Made by a program: the position numbers and the translations under genes
Notes under the pieces: generated by a model
Told to the model about the DNA's origin: nothing
Database searches by the model: none
What the model saw: the letters and a program-made list of their open reading frames with translations, nothing else
NCBI RefSeq assembly: GCF_013912375.1
Contig: NZ_JACETV010000005.1
Coordinates: forward strand, 430,937-494,936
From: Emticicia sp. BO119
GTDB lineage: Bacteria > Bacteroidota > Bacteroidia > Cytophagales > Spirosomataceae
Direction: 5' to 3'
DNA length: 64,000 bases
Shown here: positions 15,544-25,510 of the stretch, one piece after another
How the letters are laid out: each line of letters begins with the position of its first letter
Numbering within the stretch: the stretch's first letter is position 1

Positions 15544-17136
15544 ATGGGACTTTCCAAAATTATAGCTTATTTCGCAAATAGTAATGACCCTAAAGACCCG
15601 TATTTGTGTGCATTAAAAGAAGAACTTGAAGCTATTAGAGAAATAATAGAAGAGGTTAGAAGAAATACTAACATAAATATAGAGTTTTTACCTAGGCAAG
15701 ATCCTCAAATCTCTAGGATAGGTAAAGATATTAGAGATTATTTAAATGAAATTAGAATATTTCATTTTAGTGGGCATTCTGAAGTTATGGAGCTAAAACT
15801 AAAGGATGGGTCCCCAGATTTTGATGGGCTTACCAGTCTGTTAAAAGAGTCTAAAAATCTAAAAATGGTATTTTTAAATAGCTGTTCTTCATTTAACTTA
15901 ATTGAATCACTTTTTAAAAAAAATATTAAAGTGGTTTTAGCAACTAAATCCAAAATACAGGATAGAGTTGCTAAGAAGTTTGCTGTCGAATTTTACAAAT
16001 TTTTATTTAAACCTGAATCAACTATAAGAAGTGCTTTTGAACATGCAATAAATGTATTGAAGACTGAAAGGTTTATTCCGAATAACATTAGAAATGAACC
16101 AAAAATCATTTTACGAGGACTGGTTATTGAAAGGGATGAAGATGATAAAGACAAATGGGAGCTATACATTAATGGAGACGAAGGTGAAAAAATAATTGAT
16201 GACCCAAATTGGTATTACGTATTTAAAGAAAAATCAAGCGTGATTATTGATAAAGATTTAAAGTATACATGTGGTAGAGAAGAATATATTCCTCATTTCG
16301 ATAACTTTAATAAGAGAAATAAAGAAAAAGCAAAACATTTTTTTACAATTACTTCTGAAGAAGATTCTCCAGAAGGTCTTACTCACAAAATTGTTTATGA
16401 AAGGTTTACTCGTGATATAGATGATAAAAGTTATCTTTATTTAGCAAATCCAAACTCAAAACAAAAGTACATTGAGCTTAATTCACCTCTTTTTCTTAGT
16501 AATGAGAATATAATTGCATATGAGGTTTACAAGAAAGTCATAACGCCGCAAGAAAATTTACTAAACGACGGTGATTTTGAAGAATATATTAATGCCATAG
16601 TACAAAGTGTAGAAAAACAAAGAGGTGATTCTTGTTATTGTTTCTTCCATATTAAAATGAATGAAACTTTATTTGAAGAAAAGCGTTTCGAAAAGCTAAA
16701 GGTTTTTATTGATAAATTTAATAAAATACTTAGAAACAAGGAAAATTCAATCAAGTTCTATTTTTTTTGGAATATTTCACTAAGGCCGTTTTCTAAAAAA
16801 ATATCAAACATTTTTGGGATTTTCAGAAAAAAAACTTTGGCTAAGCATTTTATTAAAGAATTTAATGAATGTGATGATATATATTTTTTTAGTATGAAAA
16901 ATTTAGAGTTTACCAAAAGTTGGGTTATAAATATCAATTACGAATATATTGCTCCCCCAAATATATTGGACTACAGAAAGTGGATAATTAGCTTAAAAAC
17001 CAGTTCCAATAATCCTATAAAAGTAGAGGAATTAAGTGAGAAACATATTGGTAAAAATATAAATAAAATTATTCATAATGGTGTAATTGAGTTACAATCA
17101 AAGTTAGAAAATATTATTTTTGAGCTAAATAAATAG
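15544..17136 (+). CDS. CHAT protease (right cassette)
   Basis: 530 residues. The N-terminal CHAT domain has H78 in FHFSGHS and C114 in FLNSCSS, followed by ATKSKIQDRVAKKF and SAFEHAI, nearly superimposable on the left cassette's CHAT protein (11896-9983). The C-terminal ~320 residues have no family I recognise; they are alternating strand/helix with a KAKHFFTITSEEDSPEGL stretch that may be another degenerate P-loop-like module. It is the first gene of a plus-strand run and is followed after 5 nt by the MoxR gene. Together with that gene and the vWA-WD40 protein it forms the second ternary cassette. The ATG at 15544 is preceded by a long open AT-rich leader and is the first reasonable start. 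Confidence 0.83.
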   Translation: MGLSKIIAYFANSNDPKDPYLCALKEELEAIREIIEEVRRNTNINIEFLPRQDPQISRIGKDIRDYLNEIRIFHFSGHSEVMELKLKDGSPDFDGLTSLLKESKNLKMVFLNSCSSFNLIESLFKKNIKVVLATKSKIQDRVAKKFAVEFYKFLFKPESTIRSAFEHAINVLKTERFIPNNIRNEPKIILRGLVIERDEDDKDKWELYINGDEGEKIIDDPNWYYVFKEKSSVIIDKDLKYTCGREEYIPHFDNFNKRNKEKAKHFFTITSEEDSPEGLTHKIVYERFTRDIDDKSYLYLANPNSKQKYIELNSPLFLSNENIIAYEVYKKVITPQENLLNDGDFEEYINAIVQSVEKQRGDSCYCFFHIKMNETLFEEKRFEKLKVFIDKFNKILRNKENSIKFYFFWNISLRPFSKKISNIFGIFRKKTLAKHFIKEFNECDDIYFFSMKNLEFTKSWVININYEYIAPPNILDYRKWIISLKTSSNNPIKVEELSEKHIGKNINKIIHNGVIELQSKLENIIFELNK

Positions 17137-17141
17137 ATAAA

Positions 17142-18164
17142 ATGTTTAATAAATATGAACGTGAATTTAGGAGAGAAGATTTTGAAGATTTACTTAATAT
17201 AAGTAAGCCTATTCCTAATCCTACAAATTATATTATTGAGTCGGGATTGTATAATGCCGTCAAAGTAGCTATTATGCTTAAAATGCCACTTTTATTATCG
17301 GGTAAGCCTGGCACTGGAAAAACTCGTTTAGCTGAAAAATTAGCGGCAGATTTTTCCAGTCAATTTCCTGAAAGCTATTTACCTTTTCCATTGATTTTCA
17401 ATACCAAAACAAATTCTGCAAGCAGTGATTTATTCTATATTTATGATGCCTTAGGGCACTTTCATGCTTCTCACTTTCAGACTAAAGGAAAGGAGTCTAA
17501 AGATTATATACTGTTACAAGCGCTTGGACAGGCCATTTTTTTAAGCAATGTCCAACTGCTTAAAGATATTAGATATGACTCAATGAAAATTGGAGAAATT
17601 CAACAAAATATACTGGATAAAAATATTAAAGAAAAAAAATCAATTGGTTCAGTAGTTCTAATTGATGAGGTGGATAAAGCTCCGCGTGATTTTGTTAATG
17701 ATTTACTAAACGAATTAGATCGATTAGAATTTTATGTAAAAGAAGATGAAAACAGAAAATATAACATCGGAGATAAGAATATTCTAATATTAATAACTAG
17801 TAATTCTGAAAAGAATCTTCCTGAAGCTTTTTTAAGAAGATGTATTTTTTATCATATTGAAGAGCCTTCTGAATATATTCTAAGAAAAATAGTAGTTGAA
17901 CAAGTTTTCAATGGAATTCCAAATAATACTATAGATACATATATTGATGAGTTTGAACGCATGAAAAAAAATGAAGGAGAAACGTTAAAAAAGGAGCCGA
18001 GTACTGCTGAATTGGTTAATTGGCTAAGATATTTAAAAGACTACATTGAAAAGGGAGTTGAAATACAAAATTTAAAATGGGAGGCTACAAGTATCTTTAA
18101 TGCCAGCCTTTCAGCTTTGTTCAAACACTCAGAAGATCAAAAAAAATTCTACGTTTCTAGATAG
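17142..18164 (+). CDS. MoxR-like AAA+ ATPase (right cassette)
   Basis: 340 residues. Walker A GKPGTGKT (54-61), Walker B VLIDE (172-176) followed by VDKAPRDFVNDLLNELD, sensor 1 ITSNSEKNLP and Arg finger AFLRRCIFYHI. The C-terminal lid ends with STAELVNWLRYL. It is clearly paralogous to the left MoxR but diverged, with an inserted segment at about 105-165 between Walker A and B. It is 5 nt after the CHAT gene and 8 nt before the vWA gene, so the three are almost certainly one operon. The likely role is as the ATP-dependent switch acting on the vWA partner. Confidence 0.92.
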   Translation: MFNKYEREFRREDFEDLLNISKPIPNPTNYIIESGLYNAVKVAIMLKMPLLLSGKPGTGKTRLAEKLAADFSSQFPESYLPFPLIFNTKTNSASSDLFYIYDALGHFHASHFQTKGKESKDYILLQALGQAIFLSNVQLLKDIRYDSMKIGEIQQNILDKNIKEKKSIGSVVLIDEVDKAPRDFVNDLLNELDRLEFYVKEDENRKYNIGDKNILILITSNSEKNLPEAFLRRCIFYHIEEPSEYILRKIVVEQVFNGIPNNTIDTYIDEFERMKKNEGETLKKEPSTAELVNWLRYLKDYIEKGVEIQNLKWEATSIFNASLSALFKHSEDQKKFYVSR

Positions 18165-18172
18165 ATAGCTCA

Positions 18173-21100
18173 ATGATGGACTTTCTACATCCTATTGATG
18201 TGCTTGATAGCATATTCGACAAGTTAATGAAGGAACTTGAAAAAAATGGATATATTATTACATCACAGCAATACATAAATGCCTTAAATCTAATAAGTTA
18301 TCTTAAAAAGAAACCAGAGAATTATACTGAAAAAGATATTCAGCAGCTTTTATGTCCAATATTTGCGAATAGTAAAGAGAAGCAAAAACAATTTTATAAA
18401 ATATATGAATTAATAAAAAATAGCGAAGTAAAATGTAAGCGGCGTATAGATCCTGAACCTCTTAAAACATACAAGGTAAAAGGTAGTTATCAATTATTAT
18501 TGGGCCTTATACTTTTAACAATAGTGATATTGACAATAGTAATTCAAACTAATAATAGATTAAATTATGACAATGCTTTGATTATCGCGAACTCGATAGA
18601 TAAAGAGCACTGGAATATGCAGGAATTTTTTCTTGATAGTTCCACACGAGCTAAACCCTCTATCAATATAAAATGGTTATTTGGAAATGAAGATATAACA
18701 ATTATAAAGAAAAAAGACAACATTTCTATTGACTCCAATTTAATTAATGATGATTATAAATTTCTAAATGATAAAAATACAAGTTTTACAAGTCATGATA
18801 CATTAATTTGTTCTTATCCACTTATTGACAGTAGTTATATAGTAAAAGCAGTAATTAATGACGATACTATAATTAGAAATATTAATATTATTAATCCTAA
18901 TATTAAGAAAAGTAGCTCTGAGACTTTTAAACCTCAGCCAATTTCATTAAAATTACTTCGTCCTAATTCTATTTCAACTTATCATATAGAATACTGGAAA
19001 TTATGTATATTATTTTTTATAAAAATAATACTCTTGACTACAATTCTTTTCTTTATAGCTCAGGTTTGGGTAATCTTATTAAAGAGGTTTAAAAGAAGAA
19101 ACAAGCATTTTTTTAATTTAGTCCCCCCTTATTCTCTTAAATTTTATCCTCAAGAAAGTGGTATAGTAGCAAGCGAAAGTTTAGAGCTTTGGGCTGAGCA
19201 ATTAAATCAGTTAGACGGAGGTTATAAGCAAGAGTTAAATATAAAAAAATCAATAGTTTCTACTATAAAAACTGGAGGTTTTTCTACTTTAATATTTAAA
19301 GATGTAGATATAAAACAGAAATATTTGATACTTATTGATAATAGCTCAATTTATGATCAACAAATACTTCTGTATGCTTACATGGTTCAAATTTTAGAAG
19401 AACGCGGTGTTGAAATGGAAATTTTATTTTTCCACGCCGATCCTCGTTTTTGTTGGAGTGAAAAACACGGAAGTGGAATACAAATAGAAAAAATACAACG
19501 GGTTTACAATAGTTATAACTTAGTACTTATTACTGATGGTACTCAATTAATTGATTATAAAAAAGGTGAAGTAAAGAAGTGGTTTAAACATTTTTTTTTA
19601 GAATGGGAGAATAGATGTATTTTAACACCTAAAGATGTAGACGATTGGAATAAAGTAGAAAGAATTCTTTCTACTTTATTTATTATTTTACCAGCTACAC
19701 CTAAAGGACAACTATTATTAAGAGATTATTTATTAAAAAATCTAGAAGAGCCAATTTCATTTGACTTACAAAAAAAAGAATTTCTAAAAGTTTTATCAAA
19801 AAAACATAGATTGTCTAATAAAAAAAGTGATGAATTAACAATAGAAGAAATAGAAAATTATTTAAAAGAATCACTAACAGGAAAAGATATTTCCTCCGTC
19901 GAAAAGGAGGCTTTAATCCAATGGGCATGTGCTATCATTTTATATCCTGAACCCCATTGGGCTTTAACTTTAGATATTGGTAAGACTATTGAAAGATACT
20001 ATAGGATAAAATATTTAGTAACATCAAATAATTTAGTTAAAATATCTTCTTTACCTTGGACAAAAGAACAAAAAATATCAGACGAATTAATAAAAAGGCT
20101 TCATGATAGATTAGATAAAAATCTTGAGTCTGAAATACGTATAAGTATTCTAGAATTAATAAAAAATGCTATTCCTAAGGATGAAAATGGTAAGGTTATC
20201 GAAAATAGTTATGCATATATAGAAGCAAGAATACAGCAGGGTTTACAGTGGTTACAATTGCATCCTAAAAATGAATCTTTTCAATTAGAAAGGCAAAATG
20301 TTTTTAAAGATTTAAAAAATTACTTTTATAATAATTTTTTAACTAATAAAGAATTATTAAAAGAATTTAATAATAAAAATAATTTTCCAAATATTGGACT
20401 TATTAAATCATATGTTTTTAGTGCTTTATTATTATTTTTCTCATCAACCTCTTATTGGAATGAAAAGAAAAACTTTGCTCCAGACTTATTTTCAAAACCA
20501 CTTCATACGGAACTTCAATCACAAGATAGCCTAGCAATTTATAATAATTTGGCAGTTCAAACTTGGCAGCATAGCAGATATGGTTCTCATGGAACATATG
20601 ACAGTTGCCTTTTCTATTTAACCAAATCATTAGAAATCAAAACTACTAAGGAGGCTATTTATAATTTACATGCTTTGCAATACAATTATGCTCTATTTTC
20701 TGCTAATAATATATTTTTACCACCTTCAAATAGAATTCAAACAATATTAGATTCGTCAAAAAAACGTTTTGAAACTATTATGATGCCATTTTTTATAACA
20801 AATAAAAAATGGATCCCCAATAGTGTAGTAATTTCAGACTATTTGTCAAAATTAAGACACCCTTTAGTTACTATTGATTCAATTAAGAAAAATATATTAA
20901 AAGAATATAGTAATATATCTAAAAAAATAATCAGTGAAAATAATTCTTTAATTGATAGTTCAATTAATAAAGCACGAAGCAAGTATGATTCTCTTCTATC
21001 AAAATATAAAAATAATATATCAATTTTACAGTTACCTCCATCTGAATTAGAAGCTTTCTATTCTTCACTTGATTCTATTGAGGCACAGAAAATTTTATTA

Positions 21101-22063
21101 TATTTTGGAGGAACACAGTACTATTCTAGCACAGATTCATTGAATTTAAATATTCGAACATTACCAACGCATAACTCAAATGTATCAGCTTCATTAAATC
21201 AGAAAATAATAACTTTATTTGGACGTGCTTACAATGTTTCAAGTTTAGCCTTTTCTCCTAATGGTAAATATATAGCTTCAGCAGGTCAAAATCGATTAAT
21301 TGAAATTTGGGATTGGAAAAATGAGCGAATTACTAATAAAATTTCTATGTCTTTTGCTGACACAAAATCTATACTAATAAAGTTTTCACATGATAGTAGA
21401 TATCTTTTAGTAGTTAGTGGAAATAGAATAGAAATATTTAATTCAATATATGGTGACCTTGTTTTTGAAAAAGAAGAACTCTACTCGATTAATAGTTCTG
21501 ATTTCAGTTATGATGATCAGTATATAGCATATGTAGGAAAGAATGGTTCTGTTGTAATATGGGATTGGCAACGCAATGAAGCTTTTGAAGAGCTTAAAGG
21601 AGAAGAATTTAATATTATCAAATTTTCTCCTGATGGAAAATATATTATTGGCGCTAATAATTATAATGTTTTTATCTGGGATTGGAAGAAAAAAGTATTA
21701 GTAAGCAATTTAAAAGGGAATATTAATAAAAATATAAGTTTTACAAATGATGGCAAATATATTGCCATCTTTGATGGAGTTAATATTAATTTATGGGATT
21801 TACAAACTGGAAGGCGTTTAAGTTATTTCCCATTAGATATTAAAAACAGCACCATTGTGATATTTTCTCTTGATGGAAATTTTATTGCGATAAAAAGCAT
21901 CAATAAAATTGATATTTGGGACTGGAAATATGGCAAACTTTTAACTTCTATAAATAATACGTATGAATATAATAATGAAATTGTTTTTTCACCAGATGGA
22001 AGATATATTGCAATCGGAAGTAAAGAGGGGATCATTTATATACATGCTTGGCAAACCTATTGA
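18173..22063 (+). CDS. Membrane-anchored vWA protein with C-terminal WD40 repeats
   Basis: 1296 residues. Residues 1-85 match the CoxE-like region preceding vWA domains, comparable to the left 1607-residue protein. Hydrophobic segments occur at about 106-125, 276-302 and possibly 743-759. Residues 130-270 look like an extracytoplasmic beta domain. At 380-515 is a vWA domain with a degenerate MIDAS, DNSS (389-392), and ITDGT. At 780-990 are helical repeats (TPR-like, coiled). Residues 1015-1296 form WD40-like repeats (AFSPNGKYIASAG, IWDWKN, KFSPDGKYIIG, IAIGSKEG). It closes the right CHAT-MoxR-vWA operon. Membrane anchoring distinguishes it from the left vWA protein; it may report envelope state or place the complex at the membrane (inference). 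Base composition is extremely AT-rich. Confidence 0.83.
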   Translation: MMDFLHPIDVLDSIFDKLMKELEKNGYIITSQQYINALNLISYLKKKPENYTEKDIQQLLCPIFANSKEKQKQFYKIYELIKNSEVKCKRRIDPEPLKTYKVKGSYQLLLGLILLTIVILTIVIQTNNRLNYDNALIIANSIDKEHWNMQEFFLDSSTRAKPSINIKWLFGNEDITIIKKKDNISIDSNLINDDYKFLNDKNTSFTSHDTLICSYPLIDSSYIVKAVINDDTIIRNINIINPNIKKSSSETFKPQPISLKLLRPNSISTYHIEYWKLCILFFIKIILLTTILFFIAQVWVILLKRFKRRNKHFFNLVPPYSLKFYPQESGIVASESLELWAEQLNQLDGGYKQELNIKKSIVSTIKTGGFSTLIFKDVDIKQKYLILIDNSSIYDQQILLYAYMVQILEERGVEMEILFFHADPRFCWSEKHGSGIQIEKIQRVYNSYNLVLITDGTQLIDYKKGEVKKWFKHFFLEWENRCILTPKDVDDWNKVERILSTLFIILPATPKGQLLLRDYLLKNLEEPISFDLQKKEFLKVLSKKHRLSNKKSDELTIEEIENYLKESLTGKDISSVEKEALIQWACAIILYPEPHWALTLDIGKTIERYYRIKYLVTSNNLVKISSLPWTKEQKISDELIKRLHDRLDKNLESEIRISILELIKNAIPKDENGKVIENSYAYIEARIQQGLQWLQLHPKNESFQLERQNVFKDLKNYFYNNFLTNKELLKEFNNKNNFPNIGLIKSYVFSALLLFFSSTSYWNEKKNFAPDLFSKPLHTELQSQDSLAIYNNLAVQTWQHSRYGSHGTYDSCLFYLTKSLEIKTTKEAIYNLHALQYNYALFSANNIFLPPSNRIQTILDSSKKRFETIMMPFFITNKKWIPNSVVISDYLSKLRHPLVTIDSIKKNILKEYSNISKKIISENNSLIDSSINKARSKYDSLLSKYKNNISILQLPPSELEAFYSSLDSIEAQKILLYFGGTQYYSSTDSLNLNIRTLPTHNSNVSASLNQKIITLFGRAYNVSSLAFSPNGKYIASAGQNRLIEIWDWKNERITNKISMSFADTKSILIKFSHDSRYLLVVSGNRIEIFNSIYGDLVFEKEELYSINSSDFSYDDQYIAYVGKNGSVVIWDWQRNEAFEELKGEEFNIIKFSPDGKYIIGANNYNVFIWDWKKKVLVSNLKGNINKNISFTNDGKYIAIFDGVNINLWDLQTGRRLSYFPLDIKNSTIVIFSLDGNFIAIKSINKIDIWDWKYGKLLTSINNTYEYNNEIVFSPDGRYIAIGSKEGIIYIHAWQTY

Positions 22064-22089
22064 ACCACCAAAGTTTAATTTACAGTCTC

Positions 22090-22133
22090 CTTGTTGGGTG
22101 AAATTAAAATATCTATTAATGTCCCCCAACGAG
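22090..22133. terminator. Possible bidirectional terminator between vWA-WD40 and hsdM
   Basis: CTTGTTGGG (22090-22098) pairs with CCCAACGAG (22125-22133), with one G-U, around a 26-nt AT-rich loop, between convergent genes. It has no strong T tract, so the call is tentative. Confidence 0.35.
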
Positions 22134-22141
22134 TTATAATA

Positions 22142-23683
22142 TCAAAGCAACTCCCTATTCACTACCCCCAAAGCAACCATAACCCTCCTGAAACTTTCCA
22201 AACCTGCCTCTAAGTTTTCTATGATTTCTCCGGCTATTACATCTGGGTCTGTTAAATCGTCGAGATCTGCTAATGATTTGTCTTTAAGCCAGGTAATATC
22301 TAAACTTGTTTTATCTCTAGCTATTACCTCTTCATAGCTGAATTTACGCCAACGGCCTTCTGGATTAGTGTCAGGATGATAGGTCTCTTTCCTGATATGC
22401 CTATTAGTTGGATTATAACATGCTATAAAGTCTTTTAAGTCGTCTATTTTAAGCGGATTTTTCTTGAGCGTATGATGAATATTGGTTCTATAATCATATA
22501 CCCATATTTCTTTCGTCCAGGGTTCTTTACTGGCTGGTTTATTATCAAAGAAGACAACATTTGCTTTTACTCCATGCGCATAGAATATACCTGTGGGTAA
22601 TCTCAGAATGGTATGGAAGTCAGTAGTTTCAAGCAATTTTTTTCTTACCGTTTCACCTGCACCTCCTTCAAAAAGAACATTATCCGGTAATACTACTGCT
22701 GCCAATCCGGTTGTTTTTAGCATCGAGCGGATATGCTGCACAAAGTTCAACTGTTTGTTGCTGGTAGTCGCCCAGAAATCCTGACGGTTATAGGTTAAAT
22801 CATCCTTTTCCTGTTCACCTTCTTCATTGGTAAATGTCTGGCTGCTCTTTTTGCCAAATGGCGGATTGGCCAGTACATAGTCATAGGTGTCGGGTGAGGC
22901 TGCAATTAATGCATCCGCAGGAGAAATAAAGTTTTCGCTTTCTATATCGCCGATATTATGCAGAAACAGATTCATTAATGCTGTTCTACGGGTAGCAGCT
23001 ACAATTTCGTTTCCAAAGAAAGTTGAGTTTTTCAGAAATCCCTTTTTCTCTTTGTCTAATTCAGCATGAGCCACTATATAATCATAAGCCGCTAAGAAAA
23101 AGCCACCTGTACCACAGGCTGGGTCAGCAATGGTTCGCATAGATTGAGGACGGATACATTCTACCATTGCCCTGATGAGCGGCCTTGGCGTAAAGTATTG
23201 GCCTGCTCCACCTTTTATATCCTGCGCATTCTTTTCCAAAAGCCCCTCATAAATATCTCCCTTTACATCTGCTCCCATTATCAGCCATTTCTCTTTGTTA
23301 ATCATGTCTATGATTCGGGCGAGCATGGCAGGGTCTTGTATTTTATTCTGGCTTTTGGTAAAAATCTGTCCCATCATTCCTTTTTCGGTAGACAACGACC
23401 TTAGCAATGAAGCATAAAAAGACTCCAGTATAGCTCCTTTTTTATCGACAAGATTTTCCCAAGAGCAGGTTTCAGCTTCTTCTATCTCTTCATTTTTTTC
23501 ATCTTTTAGCTTTGGGAATTGAAAGGCTCTATTATAAGGTGGCTTACTGTATTCGTCAGCCATTTTCAGAAACAACAAATAAGTCAATTGTTCTAAATAA
23601 TCTCCATATCCTACGCCTACATCTCTTAAAGGGTCACAAAAACTCCATACTTTACTTACTATACTGGATGTGCTCTGACTCAT
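22142..23683 (-). CDS. hsdM: Type I restriction-modification DNA methyltransferase subunit
   Basis: 513 residues. The N-terminal HsdM helical domain (LEQLTYLLFLKMADE) is followed by GQYFTPRPLIRAMV, motif I DPACGTGGF (187-195) and motif IV NPPF (273-276), an N6-adenine methyltransferase signature. It methylates the host recognition sequence with HsdS and forms the restriction complex with HsdR. It is the last gene of the hsdR-hsdS-HNH-DUF262-hsdM run and starts 4 nt after the DUF262 gene's stop, so it is cotranslated. Two nuclease-like genes split it from hsdS, an unusual order. Confidence 0.96.
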   Translation of the reverse strand: MSQSTSSIVSKVWSFCDPLRDVGVGYGDYLEQLTYLLFLKMADEYSKPPYNRAFQFPKLKDEKNEEIEEAETCSWENLVDKKGAILESFYASLLRSLSTEKGMMGQIFTKSQNKIQDPAMLARIIDMINKEKWLIMGADVKGDIYEGLLEKNAQDIKGGAGQYFTPRPLIRAMVECIRPQSMRTIADPACGTGGFFLAAYDYIVAHAELDKEKKGFLKNSTFFGNEIVAATRRTALMNLFLHNIGDIESENFISPADALIAASPDTYDYVLANPPFGKKSSQTFTNEEGEQEKDDLTYNRQDFWATTSNKQLNFVQHIRSMLKTTGLAAVVLPDNVLFEGGAGETVRKKLLETTDFHTILRLPTGIFYAHGVKANVVFFDNKPASKEPWTKEIWVYDYRTNIHHTLKKNPLKIDDLKDFIACYNPTNRHIRKETYHPDTNPEGRWRKFSYEEVIARDKTSLDITWLKDKSLADLDDLTDPDVIAGEIIENLEAGLESFRRVMVALGVVNRELL

Positions 23684-23687
23684 AAAA

Positions 23688-25493
23688 TTATTTATTAATT
23701 ATATCGCTAGTGATGGCTTCAATAATAGTTTTTTGTCTTTCATTTAAAAATTCTTCAAAATCTGCTTTAGTAAATGGTTCTCGTAAAAGAATATCTGCTG
23801 CTGTTCTGCTAATAAGATGAGAGGCTAAAGTTGAATATACTTCTTCCTCTCTACTACTGTTTCTATCAAGCATTTCTTGTAAATAAATATTAGGCATTCT
23901 ATCACGAATAACATGTCTATTTGTTGCCGGAGTTAAAAGTGTCCTATTTAAAACACTATTTATTACTCCACCAACCTCGTCTCTGAATTTAGATAGAGGG
24001 ACAATATGATGATCGTCTAAATTATCATATTCTGGTAGCTCAAACGTATGCCAATCCCTTGCTCCGTTTATTACCATCAAGTTAAAGATAGCATTATAAA
24101 TTGCCGAGCCTTTAGGATTACTATGAATTAAATCTATTGCTTGATAGCTATTTTTAAACTCTTCTATTAAATCTGGCACTGCATTATCATCTAAAAACCA
24201 ACGTTTAAGGTCTTGAAAATCTTTAGCAGAATTAGATTCGACCGAACTTGAATATCTATTTGTAAAGATTGATGCCCAATACCATCTCTTTATTTTACTC
24301 TTAATATCAAGTCTATTTTCATAAAATTGTTCATTAGAATGCTCCTTTATAGCTGCGTAGGCAGATAGGATAGACGGGTAAGGCACTAAAGAAGAATGAA
24401 TTGCACCTAGATCTCTTGGGTTTTGTAATGTTTGAATAGCTTTTTCAATAGCTTTTACTGACTTATCCCATTTACTAACGAAATCTTCACTACTATTTAC
24501 CAATACTATTTGCTCTTTACTACCATCTTCTTTCTTTATTACCTTTTGCGCTTCAGGTACTAAATAATATAAGTATTTTGAACTACAATAAGCCTGTTCT
24601 AAAATTGACATAACCTGAAGCACGTAAATCTTCATTTTTTTCGGGTCAGTAAATCTTATCTTACTTTCGGCTTCCTGCCACATTCTTTTCAGATAAACAT
24701 CCTTGGGTCTAAGAATAGCATTTAATAAATCAAAAATATCTAAGGATACTCCCTTTGAATTGATTTGGGTGAAAATATCACAAACCTTAGATACATCAAT
24801 ATCTCTGTCTAACTCTATATAACTTATGTAATACTGGTTAAACAGACTTTCAATAACGTCTTTAAATTTTCTGGCATTTGAAATATATCTGTCAAACTTA
24901 TTTGTATCAAAGGCAATCTGTTCAACAGTATAATTATCCTTTTGATTTTGCCAATAATCTCTGTATTCTTTAATCCAATCTGATGTACCCCAAGACCCCT
25001 CTTTCATCACTCCTAAGGGGAATATGTGAGATTCAAACTGTAGATTTTTGTCAGCTAGTAAACTTGCATTTTTTCTAGTAAGAGAATCATACCAGATAGC
25101 TTTCTCATAGTTCTCATCAAGTAAAGCATTTATGTTAAGAAAATAAACTATTGGTTTTGCTCTTCTGGGAAAAGGAAAATCAGGTTGAAAAAAGGCATAA
25201 TAAATAGCCGTAAGACGTTGCTGCCCATCAAGAACAATATGTTGAGGGTCTGTTCTTTCAGTAAATCCATAAATAGGCTTGCAATCTAACATTTGATAAT
25301 TTTCTCTACTGCCTTTCCAAAGCAGTAAAGTACCGACATAATAATCCATAAATATGGATTTTATCAAGTCAAGCACATCCCAAGGCTCCCATTCAAAATC
25401 TCTTTGAAAATCAGGTATTACAAATCTTCCTTTCTTTAGGTCTTCAATTAAACTACCTAAATGGATTCTATCAGCCTTTTCAACATTCTTCAT
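23688..25493 (-). CDS. DUF262/DUF1524 GmrSD-like nuclease inside the type I locus
   Basis: 601 residues. The N-terminal DUF262 domain has FVIPDFQRDFEW and DGQQR (89-93), the ParB/Srx-like NTP-binding motif of GmrS. The C-terminal part has DDHHIVPLSKF (HH at 495-496) and a following NRTLL..NRHVIRD, like the DUF1524 HNH-type nuclease of GmrD. Fused GmrSD-family proteins are type IV restriction enzymes against modified phage DNA, and relatives occur as accessory factors in other defence loci. Here it sits between an HNH gene and hsdM with minimal spacing, so it probably acts as an add-on layer to the RM system. Confidence 0.88.
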   Translation of the reverse strand: MKNVEKADRIHLGSLIEDLKKGRFVIPDFQRDFEWEPWDVLDLIKSIFMDYYVGTLLLWKGSRENYQMLDCKPIYGFTERTDPQHIVLDGQQRLTAIYYAFFQPDFPFPRRAKPIVYFLNINALLDENYEKAIWYDSLTRKNASLLADKNLQFESHIFPLGVMKEGSWGTSDWIKEYRDYWQNQKDNYTVEQIAFDTNKFDRYISNARKFKDVIESLFNQYYISYIELDRDIDVSKVCDIFTQINSKGVSLDIFDLLNAILRPKDVYLKRMWQEAESKIRFTDPKKMKIYVLQVMSILEQAYCSSKYLYYLVPEAQKVIKKEDGSKEQIVLVNSSEDFVSKWDKSVKAIEKAIQTLQNPRDLGAIHSSLVPYPSILSAYAAIKEHSNEQFYENRLDIKSKIKRWYWASIFTNRYSSSVESNSAKDFQDLKRWFLDDNAVPDLIEEFKNSYQAIDLIHSNPKGSAIYNAIFNLMVINGARDWHTFELPEYDNLDDHHIVPLSKFRDEVGGVINSVLNRTLLTPATNRHVIRDRMPNIYLQEMLDRNSSREEEVYSTLASHLISRTAADILLREPFTKADFEEFLNERQKTIIEAITSDIINK

Positions 25494-25510
25494 TATGCAA
25501 CAGCAATTGT

